Below, in pieces: positions 12,045-23,832 of a stretch of DNA of 64,000 nt. The stretch lies in contig JAUDYN010000002.1 in the NCBI GenBank assembly GCA_030407005.1, positions 3,038,001-3,102,000 of the forward strand. The letters are read 5' to 3'. Position 1 is the stretch's first letter; the number at the start of each line of letters is the position of its first letter. The DNA is from Desarmillaria ectypa. Lineage: Eukaryota > Basidiomycota > Agaricomycetes > Agaricales > Physalacriaceae. The notes under the pieces are model-generated. The model was given only the letters and a program-made list of their open reading frames with translations. It did not search any database and had not been told where the DNA came from. A program made the position numbers and the translations under genes.

Positions 12045-13452
12045 ATGACTTCCGATGCCGCCGACCAACGCATTGTTGAAAGTCTTGCACTGCGGCTACG
12101 ACGGCGGTCAGTGTTCACAGGAAGCAGCCTCGTTCCTCTCTCATGATTTAACAGACAAGTCGTCGGTTCACGTGCATCCGCTCTCGAAACCCTGCTTGTA
12201 ATACGTCAAGTTGTCGCCAAAGCACGGTTCTCTAATTTTGAACAACTCGTGGATATCATTCGTTCTGTGGGCCGAAGACTCGTGGAGGCGCAGCCAAAAG
12301 GTTCGCACGTTGTTGTATCATTACACTGCGTTTCATTAAATTCATGACCATAGAACACTCTGTTGGTAATACCGTACGAAAGGTTCTGCATCATATTCGA
12401 GAGGAGTACCATACTGCTACCAAAGGATCGACCGCATCTATTCCAGAATCATTCTCAATAGCAAAATTCGTTCTGCAAGGGCAGCCGCGAAAGCATATTA
12501 CTATCACAAAAGCAGAAAAGAAGGGCACGCTCAAGGAGGATGATCCAACTGATCCCGATTCATTTGCACGAGGACTAAAACCTGTTCTCATGGAGGCCAT
12601 CCAAGATATATTTGACGAGCTGGAAACTGTGTACGATAACGTGTCAAAAAATGCCAAGGATCATGTACATTCAGAGTAAGTCCATCGTTCTATGCGCGTC
12701 ACGACACCAAACTTGCTTCTAGTGAAATCATTCTTACTCTCGGCGCGTCGAAGACCGTGGAGGCCTTCCTCAAGACTGCTGCACATTATCGAAAATACAC
12801 TGTCATCGTTGCCGAGACAGCACCTACGTCCGTACCAGGTCTTCTACGAAATCTCGCTTCGCTAAACTCTGCTTTCTAGTTACGGCGGCCGCAATTTAGC
12901 TGCATCTCTCTCGTCTGCCGGCATCTCAACGTTCCTAGTCCCCGATTCGTCAATCTTCGCCCTAATGTCCCGAGTCAACAAAGTCATCCTTGGCGCCCAC
13001 GCAATCCTTGCAAACGGTGGCATGTTTGCCACATCTGGTGCACAAATAGCTGCCACCGCTGCGCGAGCTCATAGCACCCCTGTTGTCGTCTGCGCAGGGC
13101 AATTCAAAGTGACTCCACTTTGGAATCTCTACCATGAATATGGAGCTTTGGATTTCTCCGACCCCAGCAAGGTTCTCGGGTTTGAGGAGGGTGATTTGGT
13201 TGATAAGGTGGACGTTGTCAATCCATTCTATGACTACGTTTGCCCGGAATTAGTAGATGCGTATATCACGAACGAGTCAGTGAGTTATATGTCTTGAATA
13301 CGATGCATATTGATATTTCTTCCCAGTGGCGATCATCCACCTTCATCAATATATCGGTCAGTCCTTGCATTTTTATTGTCATCTGTGACTCATTCCACCA
13401 TCCCACTAGGCTCCTCAAAGAAACCTACGACGACGAAGATACAGTGCTATAG
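12045..13452 (+). CDS. GCD7: Translation initiation factor eIF2B beta subunit
   Basis: Seven exons (12045-12106, 12155-12300, 12354-12675, 12723-12827, 12880-13275, 13327-13356, 13410-13452) sum to 1104 nt and 367 residues. The N-terminal helical half contains [17 protein letters not shown]. The C-terminal Rossmann-like half carries [43 protein letters not shown] and the family ending ELVDAYITN plus [10 protein letters not shown]. It is one of the regulatory alpha/beta/delta subunits of the GDP-exchange factor for eIF2 and acts in the cytosol. Exon 6 is only 30 nt. The donor of intron 4 is GTCC, weak but required for the frame. The length is normal for the family. Confidence 0.95.
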
Positions 13453-13528
13453 ATCCGCAATACATTACAACAGCCAGTCATCCTATATCAGTATAATTAG
13501 AGTAGTGTTAGTGTTGTACACCATCCGA

Positions 13529-16382
13529 CTATTTCTTGAGAATATCAAAGAAGGCCTCTTGTGGAAGCTCTACCGTTCCGACCTTCTTCATCCTTCGCTT
13601 CCCTTCCTTTTGATTCTCTAGATGCTTTAATTTCCGCTCGTAATGCCCTACCCAACGTCAGCCCTTCGACGGTCTTATTGACAAGTACTACAACACACCT
13701 CCATACAGCCCCGCGGTGACATCAGCTCTCATGGCAGAGAGGGTTTCCCGGGCGATTACCTTTTTGCCGATCGCTGCTTGAATGGGGACTTCAAAGAGCT
13801 GTCGAGGAATTACTTTATCTGTTCCGACTTGAGCCAGAATAAACATCAATAATATCTTGGGGACCCACGGAGCTTCTTAACCCAAGCGCGGCCAATTTTG
13901 TCCTGTGCAGATTTATGTACAACAAGCGCAAGGGCATCGACAGGCTTGCCGTTCAGCAAGAAAACCATCTGGGTGCTTGATGTAAGCAGTCTTTTACAAA
14001 AGCGCCCTCAATCTTCTTACCTTAGCCAAATCACTCTTTTGATATCCAGCATCCTCATAACTAGAAAGGACTGCGTCAAAATTGAGCTAAATATGAAATA
14101 GAAGATGCGCGCACTCAAAACTGGCGAACCCAGATGTGAGGCTTTTCAGCTGATCAAAAAAGTCTGTAACGATCTCGCTTAGAGGCATAAGGCATGTAAC
14201 GATGATCCTTGACGACGCAATACCCGAACCAGCATCCAGATACCTGTGATCTAGGTTCTCAGCTCGATGAGTGAAGCACAAGTCCGTGATTTCCCCAAAG
14301 TATTCTAGAGTAGACTGTCAGCTTGAAGTGAGGTTCGTCAGTTTGCAAAGAGGCATATTTACCTTCCGGGGCGATTATACTCGCACTAACAATGGGCTCC
14401 TGAACCTCCTTGACCTTGCCCATGCTTTCAGCAATGTCTGGAAACTCCGTCGGGTTACTAATGAAGTAGTCACCACCCTTCGTCGGGATTATCTTGAATG
14501 GTACTGTTGGAGCCGTAATGATGATGTTTGCGTCGTACTCATCCTCCAGACGCTGCCGGAAAACGTCCATGTGCAGGGTTCCCAAGAATCCCAGACGACA
14601 GCCCTGTCCTAAGGCAGAGGAAGATTCACGTTGTATGATTATGCTTCGGTCGGTAAGAGTAAGCTAGGGGATTCAGAGTATCAGTGGAACAACGGAGGGT
14701 TCATATAAGGAAGACATAGATACCCGCTTGATGGATTCTTCAAGCTTCGGGAAGTCGTTGCTATCTACTGGGAAAACCCCAGCATAAACCATAGCTTTTG
14801 ATGGTTTGAAACCAGGCATAGGCTCAACGGGTGTGCCAAGGCGATGTAATGTGTCACCGATGTGAGCTAGTCTTGAATAAGATACCCGCAACGACAGGGA
14901 TTAGATTGATGTCACTAACCTTCCGATGATTCCTTCATGTTGCAAGCAATATACCCCACCTGTCCGGGGTACAGACTGTTCGTGGGGACTTCTTCCGGAT
15001 GCATTATCCCTACTTCCGTGATATCGTATCTTTTCCGTGTGTGACATGAAGCTATTCTGTCGCCTAAATGGCTTCAGACCAGCGAAAGGACACACACTGT
15101 AAGATAGTCACCTTTCCGTAGAACCCCTCCCTGTACACTGATCAAGGAAATGACGCCTCTGTAACGATCATATCTGAAAATATTCAATACGCTGTGCCGG
15201 CCCGTGAAAACAGGGAAACACGCACAGAGAATCAAAAAGAAACGCTTTCAGCGGTGCGTTTTTATCACCCGTTGGCGGGGGTACTCGCTCAATAACAGCC
15301 TTCAAGACTTCCTCTACCCCTTGCCCCGTCTTGGCCGATATATGAAGAATATCCGCCGGGTCAATGCCAAAGGTGGCTTCCATCTGTGCAGCCATGAGCT
15401 CTGGTTGTGCGGCAGGCAGGTCGATCTATGGGTCTTATTATCGGTACAAATTCACAAACCAAGGCAAAACTCTCACCTTATTTAGAACAGGGATAATCTT
15501 GAGCCCTCGTTCTTTGGCTATATGGAAAACAGATATTGATTGTGCTTGAACTCCTTGACTGGCATCGACCTGAGAAATCGTGAGACAGGGATGTTGACAA
15601 TGGATGTAGTCTATACCAGCAACAAAGCTCCCTGACACGCAGCCAGCGACCGAGAGACCTCCCACGCGAAATCTACATGTCCCTTGGAGACTTTCAGCGA
15701 AGTGAAGAACAAGGCAGTCGTAGGACCTCACTGGAGTATCAATAAGGTTCAACAAGTGCATCTTTTCTTCGTGTTTATGGAACATGCTGGCGGTTTGGGC
15801 TTTCACTGGACGCGCAAATAGTAAGCCTACTGGATGCTAAAAGAAAAACTGACGGCACCAGTGATTCCTCGCTCTCTCTCCACCTTGAGCTTGTCTAAAA
15901 CCTGCTCATTCTTCCCTGTCCGCTTCTTCTGAATCGTCCCGGTCAGCTGGGGAGGTCACGTAAGGAGATAGAATTCCTGTGTACGGTAGAGAAACGGGAA
16001 CCTCTAAGAGCCTAGTAAATCATGTTAGGTCAAGGAAATATTAGAATAAAACGAGAACAAACCTATCAGCAAGCGTTGACTTTCCATGATCTGGGCGTAA
16101 GTGTCATCATACCGTTCAGTAAGGCCCGTAAGAGGATACTGACTCACCGATGTGTGCTATTATTGAGAAATTGCTACAAGGATAGCTTCGATTATCACAA
16201 TCCCTTCTCTCATAGTGTAAAACTTACCGTATGGCATCGCAAGCAAAATCCTCCATGCGAATTGGCACCTCGGAATTTTTGACGGCATTCCAAGGGGAAC
16301 TGGTGCTAAAGACGCGATAATTGTTAGGTGAAACAATACGCAGGCAGGAGGATCGCCATATGTATGCCAAATTCATCGTCAT
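13529..16382 (-). CDS. GUF1: Mitochondrial elongation factor 4 (GUF1/LepA)
   Basis: Eighteen exons from 16382 down to the stop at 13529-13531 give 1959 nt and 652 residues with every junction in phase. The first 30 residues are basic and hydroxylated (start [17 protein letters not shown]), which suits a mitochondrial presequence. G1 is AHIDHGKST, G2 lies in ERGITV, G3 is DTPGHVDF and G4 is NKID; then come the LepA-specific stretches [39 protein letters not shown] and the C-terminal [18 protein letters not shown]. It back-translocates or remodels stalled mitoribosomes. Exon 4 is a 10-nt microexon (16011-16002) that completes the P-loop region, with 26- and 28-nt exons just before it. The donor of the intron after WVKKL and its acceptor are the least certain choice. 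Confidence 0.93.
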
Positions 16383-16842
16383 TAAGGGAAAGCGTTCATG
16401 TCATCCAAGGTCAAAGTGAGAAAAAGATTGATTCGGGACCCGGGTACAATTCCGGACCGTATATCCGAGACGGGAAACCTTCCCAACATCAGTCTAAGCG
16501 GCCTTACGGTCAAAGGATACAGTGCCCCTTCTGCACCTCAATGATCTTGTTCACCATACCTAAGGTTATGCATGTTGCATCACGCAAAAGGGGAGTAGGT
16601 TAACGAGTTAACGTTGACGACCATTGCGGCCAATGGCCGGTGTACCTACAAATACTGCCATGACGAGAGACTGCTGTTCCATTAACATAAGAAATAAATA
16701 AAGCGCTCATAGAATTGGATGACACAGACGAATACTCTAAATCTTTGTATTACAACGAGTGCCTAACAGTACAGAGCTGAACTCTAATGTAAACTTATCA
16801 TGCTCCGTCATGACTGAAAAGTCATGATTATGGGCTCGAAAG

Positions 16843-19739
16843 CTAAAATAAACCGACGCCAAGAGGATCTGTATTATTGCTACCTGGCATTTGTGTATGT
16901 GTGGTCTCTCGAGCCTTCGGTGACGACCCAGCTAAGCCAGAATTCTCTTCGATACCGCGAGGAAGTGGAAACAGTAAAGTAGGGGAAACAGTAGGATCTA
17001 AGGGAAGAGAACTGGAAGGGTTCAATGATTCTGAGAAGGTCTCTGATTCTTTAGGTGGAGGCCCACGAATGGAACCCCAGGGATTATCGAATGGTGAGGA
17101 AAGAGTGGACGAAGACGTGCTTGAAGGTACCGTCGACCAAGGATTGATGGTATTAGCACCCATTGATTGACTCGATTCCGATTCTCCCCAAGCGTTAAGA
17201 TTATCCCTCCCACGTAACTCCTCCGTCCTCGTATCGTCCCCTCGGGAATCCTGGGAGAAGCCCACATAAGCCTCCTGCACCGCTGAGAATGCCGCGGAAG
17301 CGTTCGATGAGAGCTTCCCCCATACGGATTTTACCCCACTATTCCCAAAAAAATCCGGTGGCTTCAACGTCACGCGATTTGAAGAAGGGGCAGGGGTCGT
17401 AGAGGAACTGGCAGGTTTCATGGAGATGGCAGATGTAGACGCACCGAAGGGTTTGAAGCTGTCTACCCGAGATGGAGGTCCAGAGAGTGGAAGGGAGTCT
17501 GTTATCGGAGCAGAAGAAGATGGTGGGGTCGGTGATACACTTCCTGGCACGAGAGATATGCTCGTTGAGCGAGACGGTGCCAGAGAATTTGCAGGTGATT
17601 TGGATGGGGAGGGCGGCAGTGGAATAGAGGAAGGGGTATTAGACCTTTGGATTGGATTGTCCTGACTACTTTCAACAGTTGCCTCTACTCCCAGCGCCTG
17701 TGCCATAACCAGTCTGCCATTCATTTCTTCGTCTGTACGCCCATAAAGCTCATGCCAAAATCTGACATCCTTGGGATTGGGAAGGAGAACACCCATGTCT
17801 GATTTCGGGCTTCTACTCATAGGGTCATCCAAGGAAGAATCATATGCAGCGTTCCGATTTTGTTCCATCTCGCTAGGAGAATTGAAGAAATCCCAAACAC
17901 TGACTGTGCGCTCGCAAGGTGGTGGCTCATCGCCGTCTCCCATACGACGCTCTCTCTCGCAGTTGAAAAGGAAAGTTCCGAATTGACATGAATAAAGGTG
18001 GTAGTAGAGCTGATGAAGGAATCGTTCGTTAAATTCAAAACGTTCCGGGAACTGGCGTTGAATTTGTCTGACTGACTCCAAGAACTGATGGAACACCGGG
18101 CTGGTTTCTTTGATGTGATTCTGCGACGCAAATCGGTTTTGCATTGATGCCAAAAATGCTTGCGCTGCATCTGCACCACTACTAGTATTTGTGTTTTCAA
18201 GCGCTGAGATGAAGAATTTGTCCGAGGAGAGGTGTCCGCATCGATCTAGAAATTTATGTCCGTATGATAACCAGTCCTTTTCCACGAGAATTTCAAATCC
18301 ACGAATGGTGCGATAGAAAGGATCTAGGCAGAGCTGAGCAAGCGAGGAGAGTTGTGAGGTGCGATCCCATCCATCGGAGCAATGTATCAAAACATGGGAG
18401 GAGTTAACGTGGACGTTTCGGGCGATCAGAGCTGTACCCTCCAATATGGCCGATATATGACGCAGCCAACCAGAACGACGAAGAGCTTGTCTGTCCAAAA
18501 CGGATATCCCCGAAACCTGGCTCGAGAGATCGGTGCTGATACTCGCTAAAGCAGTTTCGGCTTCCCGCAATGCCTCTACGACTTTCGCCAGAGACTCTCG
18601 CATTGTATGAATATGATCAATTCCAAGATAGACCTTCTTTCCTTCTTTGTAATGGTCCATATTCTCTGTACCGGCGCCCTTGGCAGTATTCGCCACAGCA
18701 TTAGTTGTCGGACGTGCATCAATGATAAGATTGGTTGCCATTGCACCATAAACTAGGGCCTTTGATGTCCGAGATTCAGGCGAATGATGTGAGTGGAAGA
18801 TTGCTTCGATTAGCTTCTCGTCTTGGATGGATCGGTTCTGTGTAATTCCAACCATAGGCTGACTCGACCGAGTAATGCTTCCCTGCACCCATACCAAGCA
18901 TTATGAGAAACAATAAAGGGAGGGAAGCCAGTTGCCTCACGTAATTCGACCAGTGAAGATAGCTGAGGACTGGTATTCGACATTTGCTCCTATACTTCGA
19001 CGCATATTGGAGAGTGGTGTCGCTGATCCTTGTTGGGACGACTAGTTTTGCGGGATATGTAGGGCAAAACTAGGTGTACTGAGGGTCATCTATATGTGAT
19101 ACCTGGAGAAACATTCAAACTACCCACAGAGTAGTCTTTGTTTATGTCCGTGAATCTCCAAGCCTTGGATCGAGTCCCGACCCCCATGCGGCCAAACTCT
19201 TCTCGCGCAGAATACAAAGACCATCCATCCGTTTGCGGGAACGAAGGTTTGGGGGTGTAGAAAAATGCGTACAGATGCTGGACAGATGCTGTTTGAAATC
19301 AGCAAGGGAGCCATATGGAAAGAAGCAGATTCAACGCACTTGCTACAGTGAGCTCCTTCACACTTTCGAAAACATCAGTGGCATCAGACTCCCTCGTAAA
19401 GGACACCGTAAATGTCTCGAATGTTCGGGAATTAAATGTCAAAGGGCACTGGCCCTGTATTGTCTGGGGGAGGCGTGTAACAAGTGATATCAGGGGATAG
19501 GGAACCTGATATATAGTAAGTACGCAGTCAATAACAGCAGAATAATATCCCACCCATAGCTCCTTCTGTTTGTCTTCGTCATACTGAAAGATGAGGTGGT
19601 GGGCCGTAAGGTGAATCGTGCCAGTTAAAGTGGATCCGGACTTGGTGCAAGTGACACGTTCGACCTAGACAAATTTGTTAGGGAATATTAAATACATCTG
19701 TGCAGTGAATAGTACCTTGGAAACGCGTATCGAGTCCAT
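16843..19739 (-). CDS. YMR1: Myotubularin-type phosphoinositide 3-phosphatase
   Basis: Exons 19739-19716, 19664-19554, 19505-19347, 19277-19128, 19069-18941 and 18882-16843 total 2613 nt and 870 residues. The N-terminal 130 residues form the PH-GRAM domain (GTIHLTAHHLIFQYD). The phosphatase core carries FCPTYPAKLVVP, ITRSSQPMVGI and the CX5R signature HCSDGWDRT with Cys359 and Arg365, so it should be active on PI3P and PI(3,5)P2 at endosomal and vacuolar membranes. From about residue 610 the chain is a Ser/Pro-rich disordered tail of about 260 residues. The last exon is a single 2 kb block. The start ATG lies 121 bp from the first usable ATG of the divergent GPI10 gene. Confidence 0.93.
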
Positions 19740-19860
19740 GTAAGCGCTCAATGTCGTGGGCGGAAGGTGAGTTGCTGCGTCGATTCGTGTGCTTGGATCA
19801 TGGGGCTGCAGACAAACAAGATCCGGTCCGAATTATCGTCCTTGCTCTGACTTCTCCTGC

Positions 19861-21776
19861 ATGTTCGTGATTTTTTATGCTTTAGCTGTGCGACTTGTAA
19901 TCGCACTGTGTACTCGGACTTTCTTTCAACCGGACGAATATTTTCAAGCCCTTGAACCAGCGTATAATATCGTATTTGGGTATGGGAATCTTACATGGGA
20001 ATGGCTAAACCCATTCCCCATCCGAAGCATCCTGTACCCGGCTTTGAATGTGCCCATTTACTGGGCATTAAAGGTCACTGGGATACATGCAATCAGACCC
20101 TGGGGCGACTTTCTTCTGGTATGCTACACATGACGGCTTGATTCCTTTATTTTATGGAATTGACTTAGATCATCGGGCCGCGTATCTTACATGGAACACT
20201 AGCGGCAGGCACTGACATCTGGATCTGCTCCCTCACTCGACGAACAATTGGGGAACGGTATGTCTCTACTTCCGTAAGCTTTCCTTTCTTCTTTCTGCCT
20301 CGGTACTAATGCACGTACCAGTTGTTCTTGTCGCTCACTTCGTTCTTTCACGCCCTCTCACTCTCACGGTCCTTTTCGAACTCCTTTGAGACGTCCCTAA
20401 CGACCATCGCCTTCTCATACTATCCCTGGGATGCCAGTACAAGATTAAGCCCCCAGCTGATATACAACAGGTACTTCGAGACTATTGCAAATCATTTCTG
20501 CATTCATATGGTCCAGATCGAAGATACGGAAAAGTCTCGCGTTCGCAGCTTTTGCTTGTGCTGTCCGGCCGACGAACGCAGTGATTTGGATCTATCTATT
20601 TTCCAACTTGGTTTGGGCTCTTCGGGGCTATCGGCGAACTTTACTCTTCCTTCTTCGTGACGCTATTGTTATAGGGTAAGCTTCGCGCACTGACTCTAAA
20701 GCCTTTTTTAACACCAAGAACCATAGAACGCTTGTTTTGACATTTGTCGTCGGGCTGGACTGCGTATATTATGGCAAAATTACTTTCGCTCCAGCCAACT
20801 TCCTCATCACAAACCTGTCCGGCGTTGCCTTATTCTATGGTGGAAATCCATGGCACTACTACCTCTCTCAAGCCCTTCCGGTACTTTGTACCACTTCATT
20901 ACCGTTTGCCGTCCACGGCTTGTGGACGCAAAGGAGTGGAAGCAACACGGCTACGACGACTATGCGGAAAATGGTGGCGTGGACGATAGGCGTCTATTCT
21001 TTCACAGGGCACAAAGAGTGGCGCTTCATCCATCCGTTACTTCCTATCCTTCACATACTGGCTTCTCAGTCTTTGGTCGATCTATCCGCGACGACTGTAA
21101 GGAAGAAACCCAAACGTCATGCATCAATAACTACGTATTTCCCACCAGTTCGCAAAGAATTTCTTGCAATTCTCCTCTTCCCTATACCAATTGCTGCCTA
21201 CGTCGTATTATTATACTGCAGTGGTCCAATTAGTGCCACATCCTACATCAGGGGTATACCTACCGATGAACTCCAAGGTGGGAGCGTCGGCATTTTGATG
21301 CCTTGCCATTCTTTGCCTGGTCAAGCGTACATTCATCGCAAAGAGCTTGAAAACGGGGGGATGTGGGCCTTGGGTTGTGAGCCTCCGCTCGGGTAAGCAA
21401 TTCGATGATGTATTGACTGTGACTAAACTGAGAAAACAGAAAGCAAGATCCATCTACATATCGTGATCAGACAAACGTATTTTTTTCTTCCCCATACCAG
21501 TATCTGATGGAACGTTTTCCGCCTGCGGTTGATCCAACATTTCCTGTCTCTCCATTTCCCGCTTCGCTTGCAGGCGCGTCGACCACCGACGCGTACCCGT
21601 GGGTTCACGAATGGCCCCGTCACCTAGTATTTTTTGGCGCTTTGCTGAGAGAAGAAGGCGTGAAGGACCTATTGGTTGGAAAGGGCTACGCAGAGGTATG
21701 GCATCGAGGTCGATTCTGGGAAGGCGATGGTGATGAACGGAAAGGCGGTGTCCGTGCCTGGAAGTGGATGGGATAA
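19861..21776 (+). CDS. GPI10: GPI mannosyltransferase 3 (PIG-B family, GT22)
   Basis: Exons 19861-20118, 20169-20273, 20322-20470, 20517-20675, 20727-21392 and 21440-21776 give 1674 nt and 557 residues. It adds the third mannose to the GPI-anchor precursor on the luminal ER face. The luminal catalytic motif is [13 protein letters not shown] near the N-terminus, followed by GYGNLTWEW, the multi-spanning core with [16 protein letters not shown] and YYPWD, and the family strip [14 protein letters not shown]. The lumenal loop [14 protein letters not shown] is typical. The ATG at 19861 is the first in frame; an alternative ATG at 19751 starts a frame that does not join cleanly, so the N-terminus may be a few residues longer. 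Confidence 0.9.
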
Positions 21777-21904
21777 TTCACAAAGTAATCAGAGAATTGA
21801 TCAAGATTTGTTGGACCTTTTACAGGCCGATGAGGATGGTATTTTTGCAAATGAAATGGTCGAAGAGTATGATGGCACGTAGATAAGCCTGAGGGGGACG
21901 TAGC

Positions 21905-23640
21905 CTAGATGTCAGGCTTGTGGCGACGCTTTGCAAATGGAACTGCGAGAATCTGGTCTCTCAGAGGTGTATCTTCACAGTCACTTGGAATCGGATAAAG
22001 CGTATTCAACGCATTGTCCATGATAGTCCGTCGAGAAAATAACCCGCTGTTAGATAAGATTGAGATGAACAACTGAAGAATAATTTCAGGTATTACCATG
22101 TACAAGATGAGCACCCTGGATTTCGCCGTGTCGAAGTCGAGGTCATCCAACCACGGAGGGAATTTGTCAGCGAGAGTGGTGTGTCGACTGGGCCGTTGTG
22201 CTGGCTAAGAAGATGAGTGAGAGCTGGCCCTCTGATACTCTAGTCCGGGTAGACAGCCAATACCATGGAGTGTACTCGACGTCTTGGCTGTTGCGGAAGG
22301 GGGAGCAAAGGCTTAGTTGACTACGATTCACGAAGAGAATGTTTTACCGTTCGTCAGAAAAGGACATTGAACCTGAAGAAGACGCATAAACAATTACCAA
22401 AGAACGCACAGCGTTTAATGCCAGTGTCTGGCAGGAGTATGCCATTTTTATGTGTACGTGAGAATAGATGAAGGACAAGGAGTGTCCTCGTGCAAGGGAG
22501 CAGGGGGTACAAGCCACAAACCCACGAGGGAGTGAAATCCCGCTATAAACACGAAAAAGTCGTGGAACCCAAGGAGGCAAAAGCCAATAATAAGCACACC
22601 AAAATTGGACATACCAGTTCAAGATATATAGTCAAATAGAACAGCATTTTCGCTGGCTTCTCGAGCTGTTGAACATGGCCTTCAGCTTCCCTGAATGTTG
22701 CCGCACAAACCGGTGCGCACATTCCCAGCCTTGTCTCTTCCATATCGAACAGATCAGAAAGAAGTTTGGCTTGTGATGGGAGGTTCATAATCAAGTGCTG
22801 AGCAGAAGTCGTTACCTGCAATGGTGGCTAGTACAGATTTTAATGTATATCCAGTGCCCTGAAGTTACGGTGTCTTTTGATGATTATCAGGTCATGAAGG
22901 CGGCAATGTAGGGTGCATATCCACATTACACAGTAACCGAAACACCCGAAGAAATTGGATAACCAAGAGGAAACTGATCAAGAGAGAAGGGGGGACCTGA
23001 GGACAAAACCAATAATTGAGTGTCCTACTTGTTGCGGTTAAATAAATGCGGAAACCCAAAAAAAGGTTCTTGATGGTCAAGTCCTAGTTTACACAGAAGG
23101 GAAGCTGCGTGTACCGTTTTGGAAAAAATCCTGTTACAGTAGACCGTCACCAAGCACCAAAATGTACAACACCATTGAATAGCGTCGAGAAAGTTTAGGG
23201 ACGTCGCTATCAATTGGTAAGCCCGGATCGTCATTAACAGTGAGTAATTACTGAATCCGCCACGCCGCAGAGATAGTAAATATTTCCACAACAAGAGTAG
23301 GGACTGAAAGAACAAACCAAAAATATTCTGACCCCGCCATAAAAGCTAGGAATTCATTTCCCCAGAACATGAACGCGTCCAACAGGTTATTCTTCGAGCG
23401 TCCAAGGCAATAGAATCGTCTCAAATCGTTCATGACAATCGTTACGACTCCATCTAGAATCCGAAGAACTGCTGAGGCACAAATCAGAATCAGTCCGTGG
23501 CACCATAAGGTATGCGACTTTCGGAAGATGCGGCAATAAATGGGCTATTGTTTGCATACCATGCAAAGAACTTTCCAACTCGCTTGCTCAGACGGGTCTA
23601 CATAAACGAGGTCGGCTAAGTAGATTCATAACTGTTCGTT
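21905..23640 (-). CDS. Multi-spanning membrane protein with BK-channel-like S2-S3 segment
   Basis: The minus strand holds a series of hydrophobic exons but I could not close a full model. The best exon (about 23540-23250) reads HTLWCHGLILICASAVLRIL then FMAGSEYFWFVLSV and LVVEIFTIS. These line up with the S2-S3 region of BK-type potassium channels (FIAANDKLWF then VVDFFT). Further exons hold LGFRIYLTATSRTLNYW (about 23060), SLLISFLLVIQFLRVFRLL (about 22970), YLTIYLELVCPILVCLLLAFASLG (about 22630) and a C-terminal HTTLADKFPPWLDDLDFD (about 22160). No selectivity-filter motif (TVGYG type) or RCK domain was found, and 1.7 kb is short for a BK channel. It may be a small derived channel, a different membrane family or a truncated copy. 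Start and exon borders are unresolved. Confidence 0.35.
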
Positions 23641-23832
23641 TTGGAACGAGGTGAGTCGCGGAGATGAAAGCCAGTTCTGATTCCCGAATTCAAATTCACG
23701 AAAAAATCTCTGCATGTAAATCTCTTTTCGAGTCATCAAAGAAACTTATTCCTAGACTGCCAGCTAGGGCGCTAAACATTACAGGTAAATAAACGAGATT
23801 TTTATAGATATCGTTGTATAGATACGTGACCT

